Made by a program: the position numbers and the translations under genes. Of a stretch of 64,000 nucleotides of DNA, positions 16,516 through 25,177 are shown piece after piece. The DNA is from Sphingoaurantiacus capsulatus. Its GTDB lineage: Bacteria > Pseudomonadota > Alphaproteobacteria > Sphingomonadales > Sphingomonadaceae. Every line of letters starts with the position of its first letter. The first letter of the stretch is position 1. The notes below the pieces were generated by a model. It had not been told where the DNA came from and ran no database searches. It was given only the letters and a program-made list of their open reading frames with translations. Location of the stretch: NCBI RefSeq assembly GCF_042648405.1, contig NZ_JBHRXV010000008.1, forward strand, positions 31,660 to 95,659, in the 5' to 3' direction.

Positions 16516-17955
16516 ATGAAGAAGCTGATCGGTGCGGCGATGATGGCGCTCGTCGCGGGCGCGGTGCAGGCGCAGGACACGCAGGTGGCGCTCGACCGCA
16601 TCGACCGCGACGCGGCAAAGAATGCCGAGCTGGCCAAGTCGATCTGGACCTTCGCCGAGGTCGGCTATCTCGAGACCAAATCGTCGGCGCTGCTGCAAAA
16701 GCAGTTGAAGGACGCGGGGTTCAAGATTGAGGCGGGCGTCGCCGGCATCCCGACCGCCTTCACCGCGACTTGGGGCAGCGGCGGCCCGGTGATCGGCGTG
16801 CTCGGCGAGTTCGACGCGCTGCCCGGCATCAACCAGGCCGATGTGCCGACCCGCCAGCCGGTGCCCGGCAAGTCGGCGGGCCATGCCTGCGGCCATCATC
16901 TGTTCGGCGTCGCCTCGGCCTCGGCCGCCATCGCGGTGAAGGACTGGCTGCAGAAGACCGGCGCCAAGGGCACCATCCGCTTCTACGGCACGCCGGCGGA
17001 AGAAGGCGGCGCGGGCAAGGTCTATCTGGTGCGCGACGGGCTGTTCAAGGACGTCGACATCGCGCTGCACTGGCATCCGGGATCGGAGAACAGCGCCGAC
17101 ATCGAGACGACCAACGCCAACAAGTCGGGCAAATTCCGCTTCAAGGGCGTCTCCGCCCATGCCGCCGGCGCGCCGGAGCGCGGCCGCTCGGCACTCGACG
17201 GCGTCGAGGCGATGAACATGATGGCCAACATGATGCGCGAGCACCTGCCGCAGGAATCGCGCATGCACTATGTCATCACCTCGGGCGGCAGCACGCCCAA
17301 CGTCGTCCCCGACTATGCCGAAGTCTTCTACTACATGCGCAACCCCGACCCGGAGATCGTGCGCGACAGCTTCGATCGGCTGGTGAAGGCGTCGGAGGGC
17401 GCCGCGCTCGGCACCGGCACGACCGTCGAGCATGAGGTGATTCACGGCATCAACAGCCTGCTGCCCAACCGCTATTTGCAGAACATCGTCCACGCCAATA
17501 TGACCAAGGTCGGCGGGGTGAAGTACAGCGCGGCGGACACCGCGTTCGCGCAGAAGCTGCTGCCGTCGCTCGATACCAAGCGGACGCTGGCGGAAGCGAC
17601 GCAGATCGACCCGCTGAGCGAGAGCCATGGCGCGGGTTCGACCGACGTCGGCGACGTCAGCTACACGGTGCCGACCGCCGGCTTCTCGACCGCGACCTGG
17701 GTGCCGGGGACGGCGGCGCATAGCTGGCAGGCAGTGGCGGCCGGCGGCACGCCGATCGGCTTCCAGGGGATGCAGAACGCCGCGAAGATTTTGGCGCTGA
17801 CCGCGATCGAACTCTACCAGAACCCCGACCATATCGTCGCGGCGAAGGCCGAGTTCGACCAGCGGCGCGGGCCCAACTTCGTCTACAAAAGCCTACTCGG
17901 CGACCGGAAGCCGCCGCTCGACTATCGCGTGAACAAGACGCCGGGCGGGGAGTGA
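16516..17955 (+). CDS. Exported M20 family amidohydrolase (AbgB-like)
   Basis: A 479-residue metal-dependent hydrolase with a signal peptide (about 1-19, ending VQAQ). Metal-site motifs are LGEFDALPG, GHACGHHLFG and GTPAEEGGAG. The central lid domain contains KSGKFRFKGVSAHAAG. The closest recognisable relatives are aminobenzoyl-glutamate hydrolase AbgB-type peptidases, but an exported location suggests a periplasmic acyl-amino-acid or dipeptide substrate. A long repeat-filled gap follows. Confidence 0.88.
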   Translation: MKKLIGAAMMALVAGAVQAQDTQVALDRIDRDAAKNAELAKSIWTFAEVGYLETKSSALLQKQLKDAGFKIEAGVAGIPTAFTATWGSGGPVIGVLGEFDALPGINQADVPTRQPVPGKSAGHACGHHLFGVASASAAIAVKDWLQKTGAKGTIRFYGTPAEEGGAGKVYLVRDGLFKDVDIALHWHPGSENSADIETTNANKSGKFRFKGVSAHAAGAPERGRSALDGVEAMNMMANMMREHLPQESRMHYVITSGGSTPNVVPDYAEVFYYMRNPDPEIVRDSFDRLVKASEGAALGTGTTVEHEVIHGINSLLPNRYLQNIVHANMTKVGGVKYSAADTAFAQKLLPSLDTKRTLAEATQIDPLSESHGAGSTDVGDVSYTVPTAGFSTATWVPGTAAHSWQAVAAGGTPIGFQGMQNAAKILALTAIELYQNPDHIVAAKAEFDQRRGPNFVYKSLLGDRKPPLDYRVNKTPGGE

Positions 17956-18649
17956 GGCGCTAAGGCCGCCCTCTCCCTCGCCCGCTTGCGGGAGAGGGAG
18001 GGGCCCGTCCTCCGTAGCTTTAGCGAAGGAGGATGGGAGGGTGAGGGTGTACCGCCCTCTCAGTTCAGCACCGCCGACGCCAAGCTCGCTGGCGCTCGCA
18101 CACCCTCACCTAACCTCTCCCGCAGGCGGGAGAGGGACCGACAGGGGCGATGTTCGCGCGCATCCCCTGGCTTATTTCAAATATCGTCGTACCGGCGACC
18201 GCGGGGTCCATTCCCCGAGGCATCGGCGGTAATGGATCCCCGCCTTCGCGGGGATGACGATGGGGTTGTACGGCAGTTCCAACCTCAAGCCGTCATACCG
18301 GCGAAAGCCGGTATCCAATCGGACGGTGAAGAGTCAGCGGCGCCTGGCCTTTCCCTCGCCCGCTTGCGGGAGAGGGAGGGAGCTTTAGCGAAGGAGGATG
18401 GGAGGGTGAGGGTGTACCGCCTTCTCAGTTCAGCACCGCCGACGCCAAGCTCGCTGGCGCTCGCACATCCTCACCTAGCCTCTCCCGCAGGCGGGAGAGG
18501 GACTGACAGGCGCGATGTTCGCGCGCATCCCCCCTATTACTTCAAATCTGTCATACCGGCGAAAGCCGGTATCCAGTCGACGGTCGGTCTGGATACCGGC
18601 TTTCGCCGGTATGACGGGTTTAGGGGTGCGAAGCGCGGTGCGAACTCGC
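17956..18649. repeat. Repeat-filled intergenic region with two composite repeat units
   Basis: There is no credible gene in these 694 bp. Two near-identical composite units occupy about 17973-18183 and 18352-18547. Each is flanked by palindromes of the CTCTCCC/GGGAGAG type around a shared core containing GTTCAGCACCGCCGACGCCA. Copy 1 carries about 12 extra bases. Family A and related palindromes follow at 18185-18259, 18291-18318 and 18549-18617. The region separates two convergent genes. Confidence 0.9.
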
Positions 18650-19639
18650 TTACGGCCCGACCGCCACGCCCTGCTTCTGCTGGACGAGGAAGCCCGGCAG
18701 CCTGCCGATCGCCGCTTCGGCTTCCTGCAACGTCCGCCGCACGATCTCCGCCGCCGGCAGAATTTCGCGGACACCGCCGCCGCCCTGCCCGGCCGCGAGG
18801 CACTGCTTCGCGGGGTCGACATTGTCGACGATGCCGGCGATCGGGCCGAGGCGGTTCTCGCGCACTGACTCCATCGCCTGCATCGGGAACGGCTGCACCG
18901 GCTTGCCCTCCCATTCCTTGGTGGTCTCGTTGGCGATAGCGCGCAGCGTCTTGCCCGTGAAGGCGCGGCTGATCACCGTGTCGGCCTCGCTCATCGCGAC
19001 GATGGCGTCCTTGTAGGGCTGACCGGCGTGCGCCTCGGCGCTGGCGATGAAGCGGGTGCCCATCCACACGCCCTGGCAGCCGAAGGCCAGCGCGGCGGCG
19101 AGGCCGCGGCCGTCGTAGAGGCCGCCCGCCGCGATCACCGGCACGTCGACCGCGTCGACGACCTGCGGCCACAGCGCGACGCTGGCGACCGAGCCGGTAT
19201 GGCCGCCGCCCTCGGTGCCCTGCACGATCACCACGTCGCAGCCGGCCTCGGCTGCCTTCTCGGCGTGGCGGACGGTGCCGCACATGCTCATCACGACGAT
19301 GCCGGCGCCGTGCAGCTTTTCGAGGATCGAGGTCGGCACGCCGAGGCCGGCGATGAAGGCTTTCGCGCCCTCTTCGATGATGACGTCGACGCTTTCGATC
19401 AGCGTTTCGGGCTGCGCGGCGAGCAGGTCGACGCCGAACGGCTTGTCGGTCAGTTCCTTCACCCGGCGCATCTGGCCGCGGATGAATTCCGGCGAGGTGC
19501 CCGCCATGCCGAGCGAGCCGAAGCCGCCCGCCTCGCTGACCGCGGCGCAGACCTCGGCATAGGAGACGCCGCCCATGCCGGCGAGCAGGATCGGATGCTC
19601 GATGCCGAGCAGGTCGCAGATGGGCGTGCGAAGCGTCAT
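18650..19639 (-). CDS. Nitronate monooxygenase (FMN-dependent, 2-nitropropane dioxygenase family)
   Basis: A 329-residue TIM-barrel flavoprotein. The N-terminus CDLLGIEHPILLAGMGGVSY, the EGGGHTG loop and the VPVIAAGGLYDGRG phosphate-binding segment are hallmarks. The family oxidises alkyl nitronates such as propionate 3-nitronate to the aldehyde and nitrite. No operon partner is evident. GGGAGTATCC precedes the ATG. Confidence 0.9.
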   Translation of the reverse strand: MTLRTPICDLLGIEHPILLAGMGGVSYAEVCAAVSEAGGFGSLGMAGTSPEFIRGQMRRVKELTDKPFGVDLLAAQPETLIESVDVIIEEGAKAFIAGLGVPTSILEKLHGAGIVVMSMCGTVRHAEKAAEAGCDVVIVQGTEGGGHTGSVASVALWPQVVDAVDVPVIAAGGLYDGRGLAAALAFGCQGVWMGTRFIASAEAHAGQPYKDAIVAMSEADTVISRAFTGKTLRAIANETTKEWEGKPVQPFPMQAMESVRENRLGPIAGIVDNVDPAKQCLAAGQGGGGVREILPAAEIVRRTLQEAEAAIGRLPGFLVQQKQGVAVGP

Positions 19640-19764
19640 GTGTCGGATACTCCCCGTGGATTGTTGGCGGCCATCCTAATGGTCGCGCGGCCGCCGCCTA
19701 CTCCCCCTTTCAATAAGCGGCATCAGGCGTAAGCTGCCGCAAAAGATATTTCGGGGAGGAAACG

Positions 19765-20757
19765 ATGGCTGAGAACGGGATCGACCGGCGGGCGCTGCTC
19801 GGCGGCGCGGCGGTGATGGCAGCAGCGAGCGCGGCCCCCGTGGCCGCGCAAGCGAAGCTCGACGTGGCGGGCAAGTCGGTGCTGATCACCGGCTGCAGCT
19901 CGGGCTTCGGCAAGCTGACCGCGCTGCACCTGGCGCGGAACGGCGCCAATGTCATCGCCTCGATGCGCAACACGCAGGGCGGCAAGCGCAAGGAAGCGCA
20001 GGAGCTGGCCGACGTCGCGGCGAAAGAGAAGCTGAGGCTGAGCGTCGTCGAGATCGACGTGCTGAGCGACGCGCTCGTCGCCTCGGGTACCGCGGCAGCG
20101 CAGAAGATCGCGGGTGGCGCGCTCGACGTGCTGGTCAACAATGCCGGCATCGGCATCTCAGGCCCGGTCGAGCTGCTCGACCTTCAGGCGACGCAGCTGA
20201 TCTTCGACACCAACCTCTTCGGCTATCTGCGCGTCGCCCGGGCGGTGCTGCCGGCGATGCGGGCGAAGAAGGCGGGGCTTGTGTTCAACGTGTCGTCGCA
20301 GCTCGGGCGCGTCGTCATCCCCGGCGTCGGCCATTATTCGTCGACCAAGTTCGGCGTCGAGGCGATGTTCGAAGCGATGGCCTATGAGCTGGCGCCGTTC
20401 GGCGTCGAGGTGACAATCATCCAGCCGGGCGGCTACCCGACCGAAGTGTGGGCCAACGGCCGCCGCCTGTCCGACGCGGCGCTGGCCCGCGCCGATACCG
20501 AGCGCAAGGCGGCCTATGCCCCGCACATCGCGATGGCGGAGAAGATGTTCGGCACCGGCGGCAACACCGACCCGATGGATGTGGCGCGCGCGATCGGCGA
20601 GATCATCGCGATGCCGGCGGGCAGTCGCCCGCTGCGGCGGCCGGTGCATCCCAACACCAAGGCGACCGAGGCGCTGAACGCGGCGCATGCACAGGTGCAG
20701 GCGATGGCGCTCGGCAACGGCCCGTTCGCGCCATGGTTCAAGGCGGTGACCGACTGA
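19765..20757 (+). CDS. SDR family oxidoreductase with Tat-like N-terminus
   Basis: A 330-residue classical short-chain dehydrogenase. The cofactor loop is VLITGCSSGFGKL and the catalytic motif is HYSSTKFGVEAM. About 35 residues precede the Rossmann fold and include DRRALLGGAAVMAAASAAPV, which looks like a twin-arginine export signal ending VAAQA. Periplasmic SDRs are unusual because NAD(P)H is cytoplasmic, so the signal may be vestigial or the cofactor tightly bound. A GGGGAGGAAACG ribosome site precedes the ATG. Confidence 0.88.
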   Translation: MAENGIDRRALLGGAAVMAAASAAPVAAQAKLDVAGKSVLITGCSSGFGKLTALHLARNGANVIASMRNTQGGKRKEAQELADVAAKEKLRLSVVEIDVLSDALVASGTAAAQKIAGGALDVLVNNAGIGISGPVELLDLQATQLIFDTNLFGYLRVARAVLPAMRAKKAGLVFNVSSQLGRVVIPGVGHYSSTKFGVEAMFEAMAYELAPFGVEVTIIQPGGYPTEVWANGRRLSDAALARADTERKAAYAPHIAMAEKMFGTGGNTDPMDVARAIGEIIAMPAGSRPLRRPVHPNTKATEALNAAHAQVQAMALGNGPFAPWFKAVTD

Positions 20758-20813
20758 CGACTAGACTCTTGCCGATCGCGGCCGCAAGTGTAGCGGCGAC
20801 CGGGGGGAAATCG

Positions 20814-21542
20814 ATGCGCGCCGCTATCTGCTTGTCAGTTTCGATCATTGCGTTGGCGAGTGCGTCGGACGCCCGGGCGGCGGCGTTTCGCCTCGATGTT
20901 GTCGGAAACGTCGACTATCTGACGGCCCGGCAGGGCGGCAATGTCGTCTCGACGCCTTCGGGCATGGTCTCTGTCGGTGACGAGTTTCGCCTGAGCGTTA
21001 CCTTCGACACAGCGCCGGCGACCGTATCGCCGACCTTCGACGCGGACCCGACCGTCAATATCTACGATCTGGTCGGATCCCGGATAACCGCCCGCATCGG
21101 TTCTTACACGACCACATTCAGCCCCCTGTTCTCGTTCAACAGCCAGATACAGATCTGGAACGATCGGGATGTTGTCGGTGCGGTCGACGCGCAGTCGTTC
21201 AACTTTTTCAATTACAACTTCTCTCCACCAAGCGGCTACGCCTTCGACGTGGGCAGTGGTCTCGTCTCCGAAAGCATTACTTTCAATGCGTTCGATTTTT
21301 CCGCCAGCGCGCGCGGCGACGACCTCATAACCAGCTTGATGCCGCTGTCATTGTTCGCGAGCAGAAGCTTCAACTACGGGCTGCTCAACGCCGATAGCGA
21401 TCTTTTCCTCTATGTCGGATCGACGGTGAACGAGGCCACGCTGACAGCGATACCGGCACCCGCTGGCTGGCAGATGATGATGCTTGGGATCGGCCTGTTG
21501 GCAGCCCGGCCACGCCGTTTTCGGCGTGGTTCGAGGCGGTAG
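20814..21542 (+). CDS. PEP-CTERM-like exported protein
   Basis: A 242-residue protein with a signal peptide (about 1-23, ending DARAAA) and a beta-rich middle full of Phe, Ser and Asn. The C-terminus reads IPAPAGWQMMMLGIGLLAAR followed by a basic tail. This has the three-part architecture of exosortase sorting signals: a short Pro motif, one membrane helix, and a basic cluster. The motif is PAPAGW instead of the usual PEPATW. No exosortase gene lies nearby. The ATG at 20814 follows a GGGGGGAAATC ribosome site. The function is unknown; it is probably surface or matrix associated. Confidence 0.75.
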   Translation: MRAAICLSVSIIALASASDARAAAFRLDVVGNVDYLTARQGGNVVSTPSGMVSVGDEFRLSVTFDTAPATVSPTFDADPTVNIYDLVGSRITARIGSYTTTFSPLFSFNSQIQIWNDRDVVGAVDAQSFNFFNYNFSPPSGYAFDVGSGLVSESITFNAFDFSASARGDDLITSLMPLSLFASRSFNYGLLNADSDLFLYVGSTVNEATLTAIPAPAGWQMMMLGIGLLAARPRRFRRGSRR

Positions 21543-21586
21543 CGAGTTAGGCGCACAGCACCGCTCACCGCCCTTACCCAAACATT

Positions 21587-21614
21587 CGTCATCCCGGCAA
21601 AGGATGGGATGACG
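21587..21614. terminator. Short palindrome between convergent genes
   Basis: CGTCATCCC (21587-21595) and GGGATGACG (21606-21614) form a hairpin between the PEP-CTERM-like gene and the aldehyde dehydrogenase gene. It looks like a truncated REP palindrome and could act as a bidirectional terminator. Confidence 0.5.
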
Positions 21615-21643
21615 AACGTCAGGTGCGTGATAGAGGGGCGCCC

Positions 21644-23080
21644 CTACTCGGCCGCTTCCTTGGGTGCGAAGCCGAGGACCGCCTTCGTCTCGAGGAATTC
21701 GCCGAACGCGTGGTCGCCCCATTCGCGGCCGTTGCCCGACTGCTTGTAGCCGCCGAACGGCGCCATGAAGTCGATGCCGGCGCCGTTGATGTTCACCTGG
21801 CCGGCGCGCATCGACTTCGCCACGCGGCGGGCGTGCTCGGGCTCGCCCTGCACATAGGCGGCGAGGCCGTATTCGGTGTCGTGCGCCACCGCGATCGCTT
21901 CCTCTTCCGACTGGTAGCCGAGGATGGCGAGCACCGGCCCGAAGATTTCCTCCTTCGAAATCGACATCTCGCTGGTGACGTCGGCGAAGACGGTGGGCTT
22001 CACATAATAGCCCTTCTCCAGCCCGTCCGGGCGGCCGACACCGCCGGCGACCAGCGTGGCGCCCTCGTCGATGCCCTTCTGGATCAAGGTCTGGATCTTG
22101 TTGAACTGAACCTCGGAAACGACCGGGCCCATCGCCGAATTGCCGGTCGGGTCGCCGACGGTGGTCGCCTCGGCCGCGGCCTTGGCGATCTCCTTTACCT
22201 GCGCCATGCGGCCGGCGGGGACGAGCATGCGGGTCGGCGCGTTGCACGACTGGCCCGAGTTCATCATCACCGATTTGACGCCGCCGGCGATCGCCGCGTT
22301 GAAGTCGGCATCGTCGAGGACGATGTTCGGCGACTTGCCACCCAGTTCCTGATGGACGCGCTTGACCGTCGGAGCGGCGTTGCGCGCCACCTCAATGCCG
22401 GCGCGGGTCGAGCCGGTGAAGCTGACCATGTCGATCTGCGGATGGCTGGAGATGGCGGCGCCAACGGTGGGACCGTCGCCGTTGACCATGTTGTAAACGC
22501 CCGCCGGCACGCCGGCCGCGTGCATGATCTCGCTCCAGATGTACCCCGAGAAAGGCGCAACCTCGGAGGGTTTCAGCACCATCGTGCAGCCCGTGGCGAG
22601 CGCCGGGGCGACCTTGGTCGCGATCTGGTTCACCGGCCAGTTCCACGGCGTGATGAAGCCGCAGACGCCGATCGGGTCCTTCACCAGCAGCGTGGTGCCG
22701 CGCAGCTCCTCGAACTTGTAATCCTTCAGCACCGCCATCGCGGTCTGCAGATGCGCGATGCCGAGCGCCGCCTGCGCCTGGTTGGCGAGATAGGCGGGCG
22801 CGCCCATCTCCTCGGTGATGGCGGCGGCCATGTCGTTGTAGCGCTTCTGATATTCGGCGACGACCGCGCCCAGCAGGTCGAGGCGATCCTTGACGCTGGT
22901 CTGCGAGAAGCTGGCGAACGCCCGGCGCGCGGCCTGCGCAGCCCGGTCGACATCGACCGCCGAGCCGAGGCTGATGCGCCCGGCGACGCCTTCGTTCGCC
23001 GGGTTGATGACGTCGAGCGTCTTCGGCTCGACCGGGTCGACCCACTGACCGTCAATGTAGAATTTGAGATAGTCGCGCAT
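21644..23080 (-). CDS. NAD(P)-dependent aldehyde dehydrogenase
   Basis: A 478-residue ALDH superfamily enzyme oxidising an aldehyde to its acid. The catalytic cysteine lies in NSGQSCNAPTR (about C279). HQELGGKSPNIV holds the general-base glutamate region, and GFITPWNWPVNQ and SFTGSTRAGIEV form the cofactor site. Length fits the family. A GGAGGGAGCC ribosome site precedes the ATG. The specific aldehyde is unknown and no pathway partners adjoin it. Confidence 0.92.
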   Translation of the reverse strand: MRDYLKFYIDGQWVDPVEPKTLDVINPANEGVAGRISLGSAVDVDRAAQAARRAFASFSQTSVKDRLDLLGAVVAEYQKRYNDMAAAITEEMGAPAYLANQAQAALGIAHLQTAMAVLKDYKFEELRGTTLLVKDPIGVCGFITPWNWPVNQIATKVAPALATGCTMVLKPSEVAPFSGYIWSEIMHAAGVPAGVYNMVNGDGPTVGAAISSHPQIDMVSFTGSTRAGIEVARNAAPTVKRVHQELGGKSPNIVLDDADFNAAIAGGVKSVMMNSGQSCNAPTRMLVPAGRMAQVKEIAKAAAEATTVGDPTGNSAMGPVVSEVQFNKIQTLIQKGIDEGATLVAGGVGRPDGLEKGYYVKPTVFADVTSEMSISKEEIFGPVLAILGYQSEEEAIAVAHDTEYGLAAYVQGEPEHARRVAKSMRAGQVNINGAGIDFMAPFGGYKQSGNGREWGDHAFGEFLETKAVLGFAPKEAAE

Positions 23081-23185
23081 AACCGGCTCCCTCCAAGGTA
23101 TTTTGCGGCCAGCTTAGAGGGCGCGCACGCCGATACTAGCCCGCACTCGCGCTAGGATCGTTCGCCCGGAACGGCCAATCGCATT

Positions 23186-23389
23186 TCAGGCAGCAACCGG
23201 CGTGCGGCCGAACAGACGGCCGGCCCAGGCACGCTCGTGGAAGAAGAAGGCGACAGCGTTCACGCAGGGTTCGATGATCGCGATGCCGCCGGCGATTTCG
23301 ATCGAGCCGGTCAGCAGATAGGCGACGGTGAAGCCGATCGTCAGGTGGATCGACAGGTAGGTCAGGGTCTTCAGATACTCGGTCGGCAT
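23186..23389 (-). CDS. DUF2061 family small membrane protein
   Basis: A 67-residue protein with two hydrophobic helices (about 8-28 and 31-48) and the motif IIEPCVNAVAFFFHERAW, which marks DUF2061. The molecular role is not established. It lies about 100 bp beyond the aldehyde dehydrogenase start on the same strand, and the ATG has GGAGACG just upstream. Confidence 0.85.
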   Translation of the reverse strand: MPTEYLKTLTYLSIHLTIGFTVAYLLTGSIEIAGGIAIIEPCVNAVAFFFHERAWAGRLFGRTPVAA

Positions 23390-23495
23390 CGGCGTCTCCT
23401 CGGGTTCGAGGTATATGCGAATGATTCGCAGGAGTGCTAATGAGGAGTTCCGATGGCTGTGATCGGTTTTGTTGGTGAAGGGGCGTCTACCCCCT

Positions 23496-23633
23496 CCCCC
23501 GCTGACCCTGAGCTTGTCGAAGGGTGATGGGTTTGCACGACCAGCGTGCGCGCGCTCGCCTTTCGACAGGCTCAGGGTGAGCGGGAGAGGACAGTGAGTT
23601 GCAGCTGGATATCGGCTTTCGCCGGTATGACGG
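23496..23633. repeat. Inverted repeat (family B) followed by a family A half palindrome
   Basis: GACCCTGAGCTTGTCGAAGG (23504-23523) is mirrored by TTTCGACAGGCTCAGGGT (23561-23578), forming an interspersed hairpin. A half copy of the family A palindrome follows at 23606-23633. Nothing else is seen between the DUF2061 gene and the M20 gene downstream. Confidence 0.8.
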
Positions 23634-23664
23634 GTGTGGGGTGTTGCGGCGGTGCTCGCCCCGC

Positions 23665-25050
23665 TTACTTGCCCGCGCTCAACGCCCCACGCTTGCGGCT
23701 GCCCTTCATCACCAGCGTGGCCGGCGGCAGCGGCTTCGCATCACGGCCGAACAGGCCAAGCGCGGCGCTGCTCATCGCCTCGACGCCCATCGCGATGGTG
23801 GGCGCGGCGTCGGGGGCGAAGCGGGAACTGTGCTGGGCGGGGAGCTTGGACGGGTTGCCCTTCACCGCGCGCCATTCGACCGGATCGACGGCGCCGAGCC
23901 AGAAGATCAGGCTCTCGATCGATGTGTCGGCGCGGTAATATTCGCTGAAATCCTCGCCGCCCATCACCGCCGGCTGCAGGATCACCTTGTCCTTGCCGAA
24001 GCGCTCGGCGAACAGATCGCCGATGTGCCGGGTCAGCCGGTCGGTGTTGTAGGTCGCGGGGGTGAAGTCGTCGCCGACGGTCATCACCGGCATGCGGTCC
24101 TGCGGAAAGCCGGCGGCCTGCGCCTCGCCCAGCGCGATGCGGCGGATGCCGTCGAGCAGGCGCGCACGCGATTCGTCGCCGTAGCTGCGCACCGTCAGTT
24201 GCAGCCGCACCTCGTCGGGGATGATGTTGTGCTTGCTGCCGCCGTGGATCGAGCCGACCGAGATGACGGCGGGCGTGTCATGCTGCTGGCTTTCCTTCGC
24301 CGCCAGCTCCTGCAGCGCCACCACGGTGCGCGAGGCGAGCATGATCGGGTCCTTCGCCACCTGCGGATAGGCGCCGTGGCCGCCGATACCGCGGATGTCG
24401 AGATCGACCGAATCGACGTTGGCCAGCGCATAGCCGTGCGAATAGGCGATCATCCCGGCGGGGAGCGCGGCATGGCTGTGCAGCGCCAGCACATAGTCGG
24501 GCTTCGGAAAGCGTTCGTAGAGGCCGTCGTTCAGCATGGCGAGCGCGCCGCCGCCGCGTTCCTCGGCAGGCTGGCCGATCATTACCAAGGTGCCCGACCA
24601 GCTGGCGCGGTCGGCGACGAGGCGGCGGGCGGTGCCGACCCAGGCGGCCATGTGCAGATCATGCCCGCAGGCGTGCATCACCGGCACCGTCTGCCCGTCG
24701 GGGCCGGTAGCCGTCGCCTTGCTGGCAAACGAAAGCCCAGTTTCCTCCTGCACCGGGAGCGCGTCCATGTCGGCGCGGATCATCACCACCGGGCCGGGGC
24801 CGTTCTCCAACACCGCGACGACGCCGGTCTTGCCGACGCCGGTGGTCACGGTGAAGCCGAGCTGGCGCGCCTCGGCGGCGAGGCGGGCGGCGGTACGCAC
24901 TTCCTGGAAGGACAGTTCGGGATGCTGGTGGAGATCGCGATAGACGTTGAGGAGGTAGGTCGAGTCGCTGGGCGCGGGCAGCACCAGATCGGCGGCAGAC
25001 GCGCCACCGGCGAGTGCAAGGCACAGGAGTGGCGCCAGTTTCCAGCGCAT
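23665..25050 (-). CDS. Exported M20 family amidohydrolase (HipO-like)
   Basis: A 461-residue hydrolase with a signal peptide (about 1-19, ending GGASA). Metal-binding motifs are MIRADMDALPVQEETG, HACGHDLHMA, PAEERGGG and MGGEDFSEY. The family hydrolyses N-acyl amino acids (hippurate hydrolase, aminoacylase). It is distinct in sequence from the other M20 gene at 16516. It is transcribed divergently from the type I secretion operon. Confidence 0.9.
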   Translation of the reverse strand: MRWKLAPLLCLALAGGASAADLVLPAPSDSTYLLNVYRDLHQHPELSFQEVRTAARLAAEARQLGFTVTTGVGKTGVVAVLENGPGPVVMIRADMDALPVQEETGLSFASKATATGPDGQTVPVMHACGHDLHMAAWVGTARRLVADRASWSGTLVMIGQPAEERGGGALAMLNDGLYERFPKPDYVLALHSHAALPAGMIAYSHGYALANVDSVDLDIRGIGGHGAYPQVAKDPIMLASRTVVALQELAAKESQQHDTPAVISVGSIHGGSKHNIIPDEVRLQLTVRSYGDESRARLLDGIRRIALGEAQAAGFPQDRMPVMTVGDDFTPATYNTDRLTRHIGDLFAERFGKDKVILQPAVMGGEDFSEYYRADTSIESLIFWLGAVDPVEWRAVKGNPSKLPAQHSSRFAPDAAPTIAMGVEAMSSAALGLFGRDAKPLPPATLVMKGSRKRGALSAGK

Positions 25051-25177
25051 GCAATTCCCTCCCCAGAGAATTCCCGTTATGTAACGCGAAGCCTACCTCA
25101 AACGAGCGTCAGGCCAAGAGTGTTTCGCTCATTCTGCCGAGGGGACCGGCCGGGTAGCGCAGTTTGGGAACGGAATC

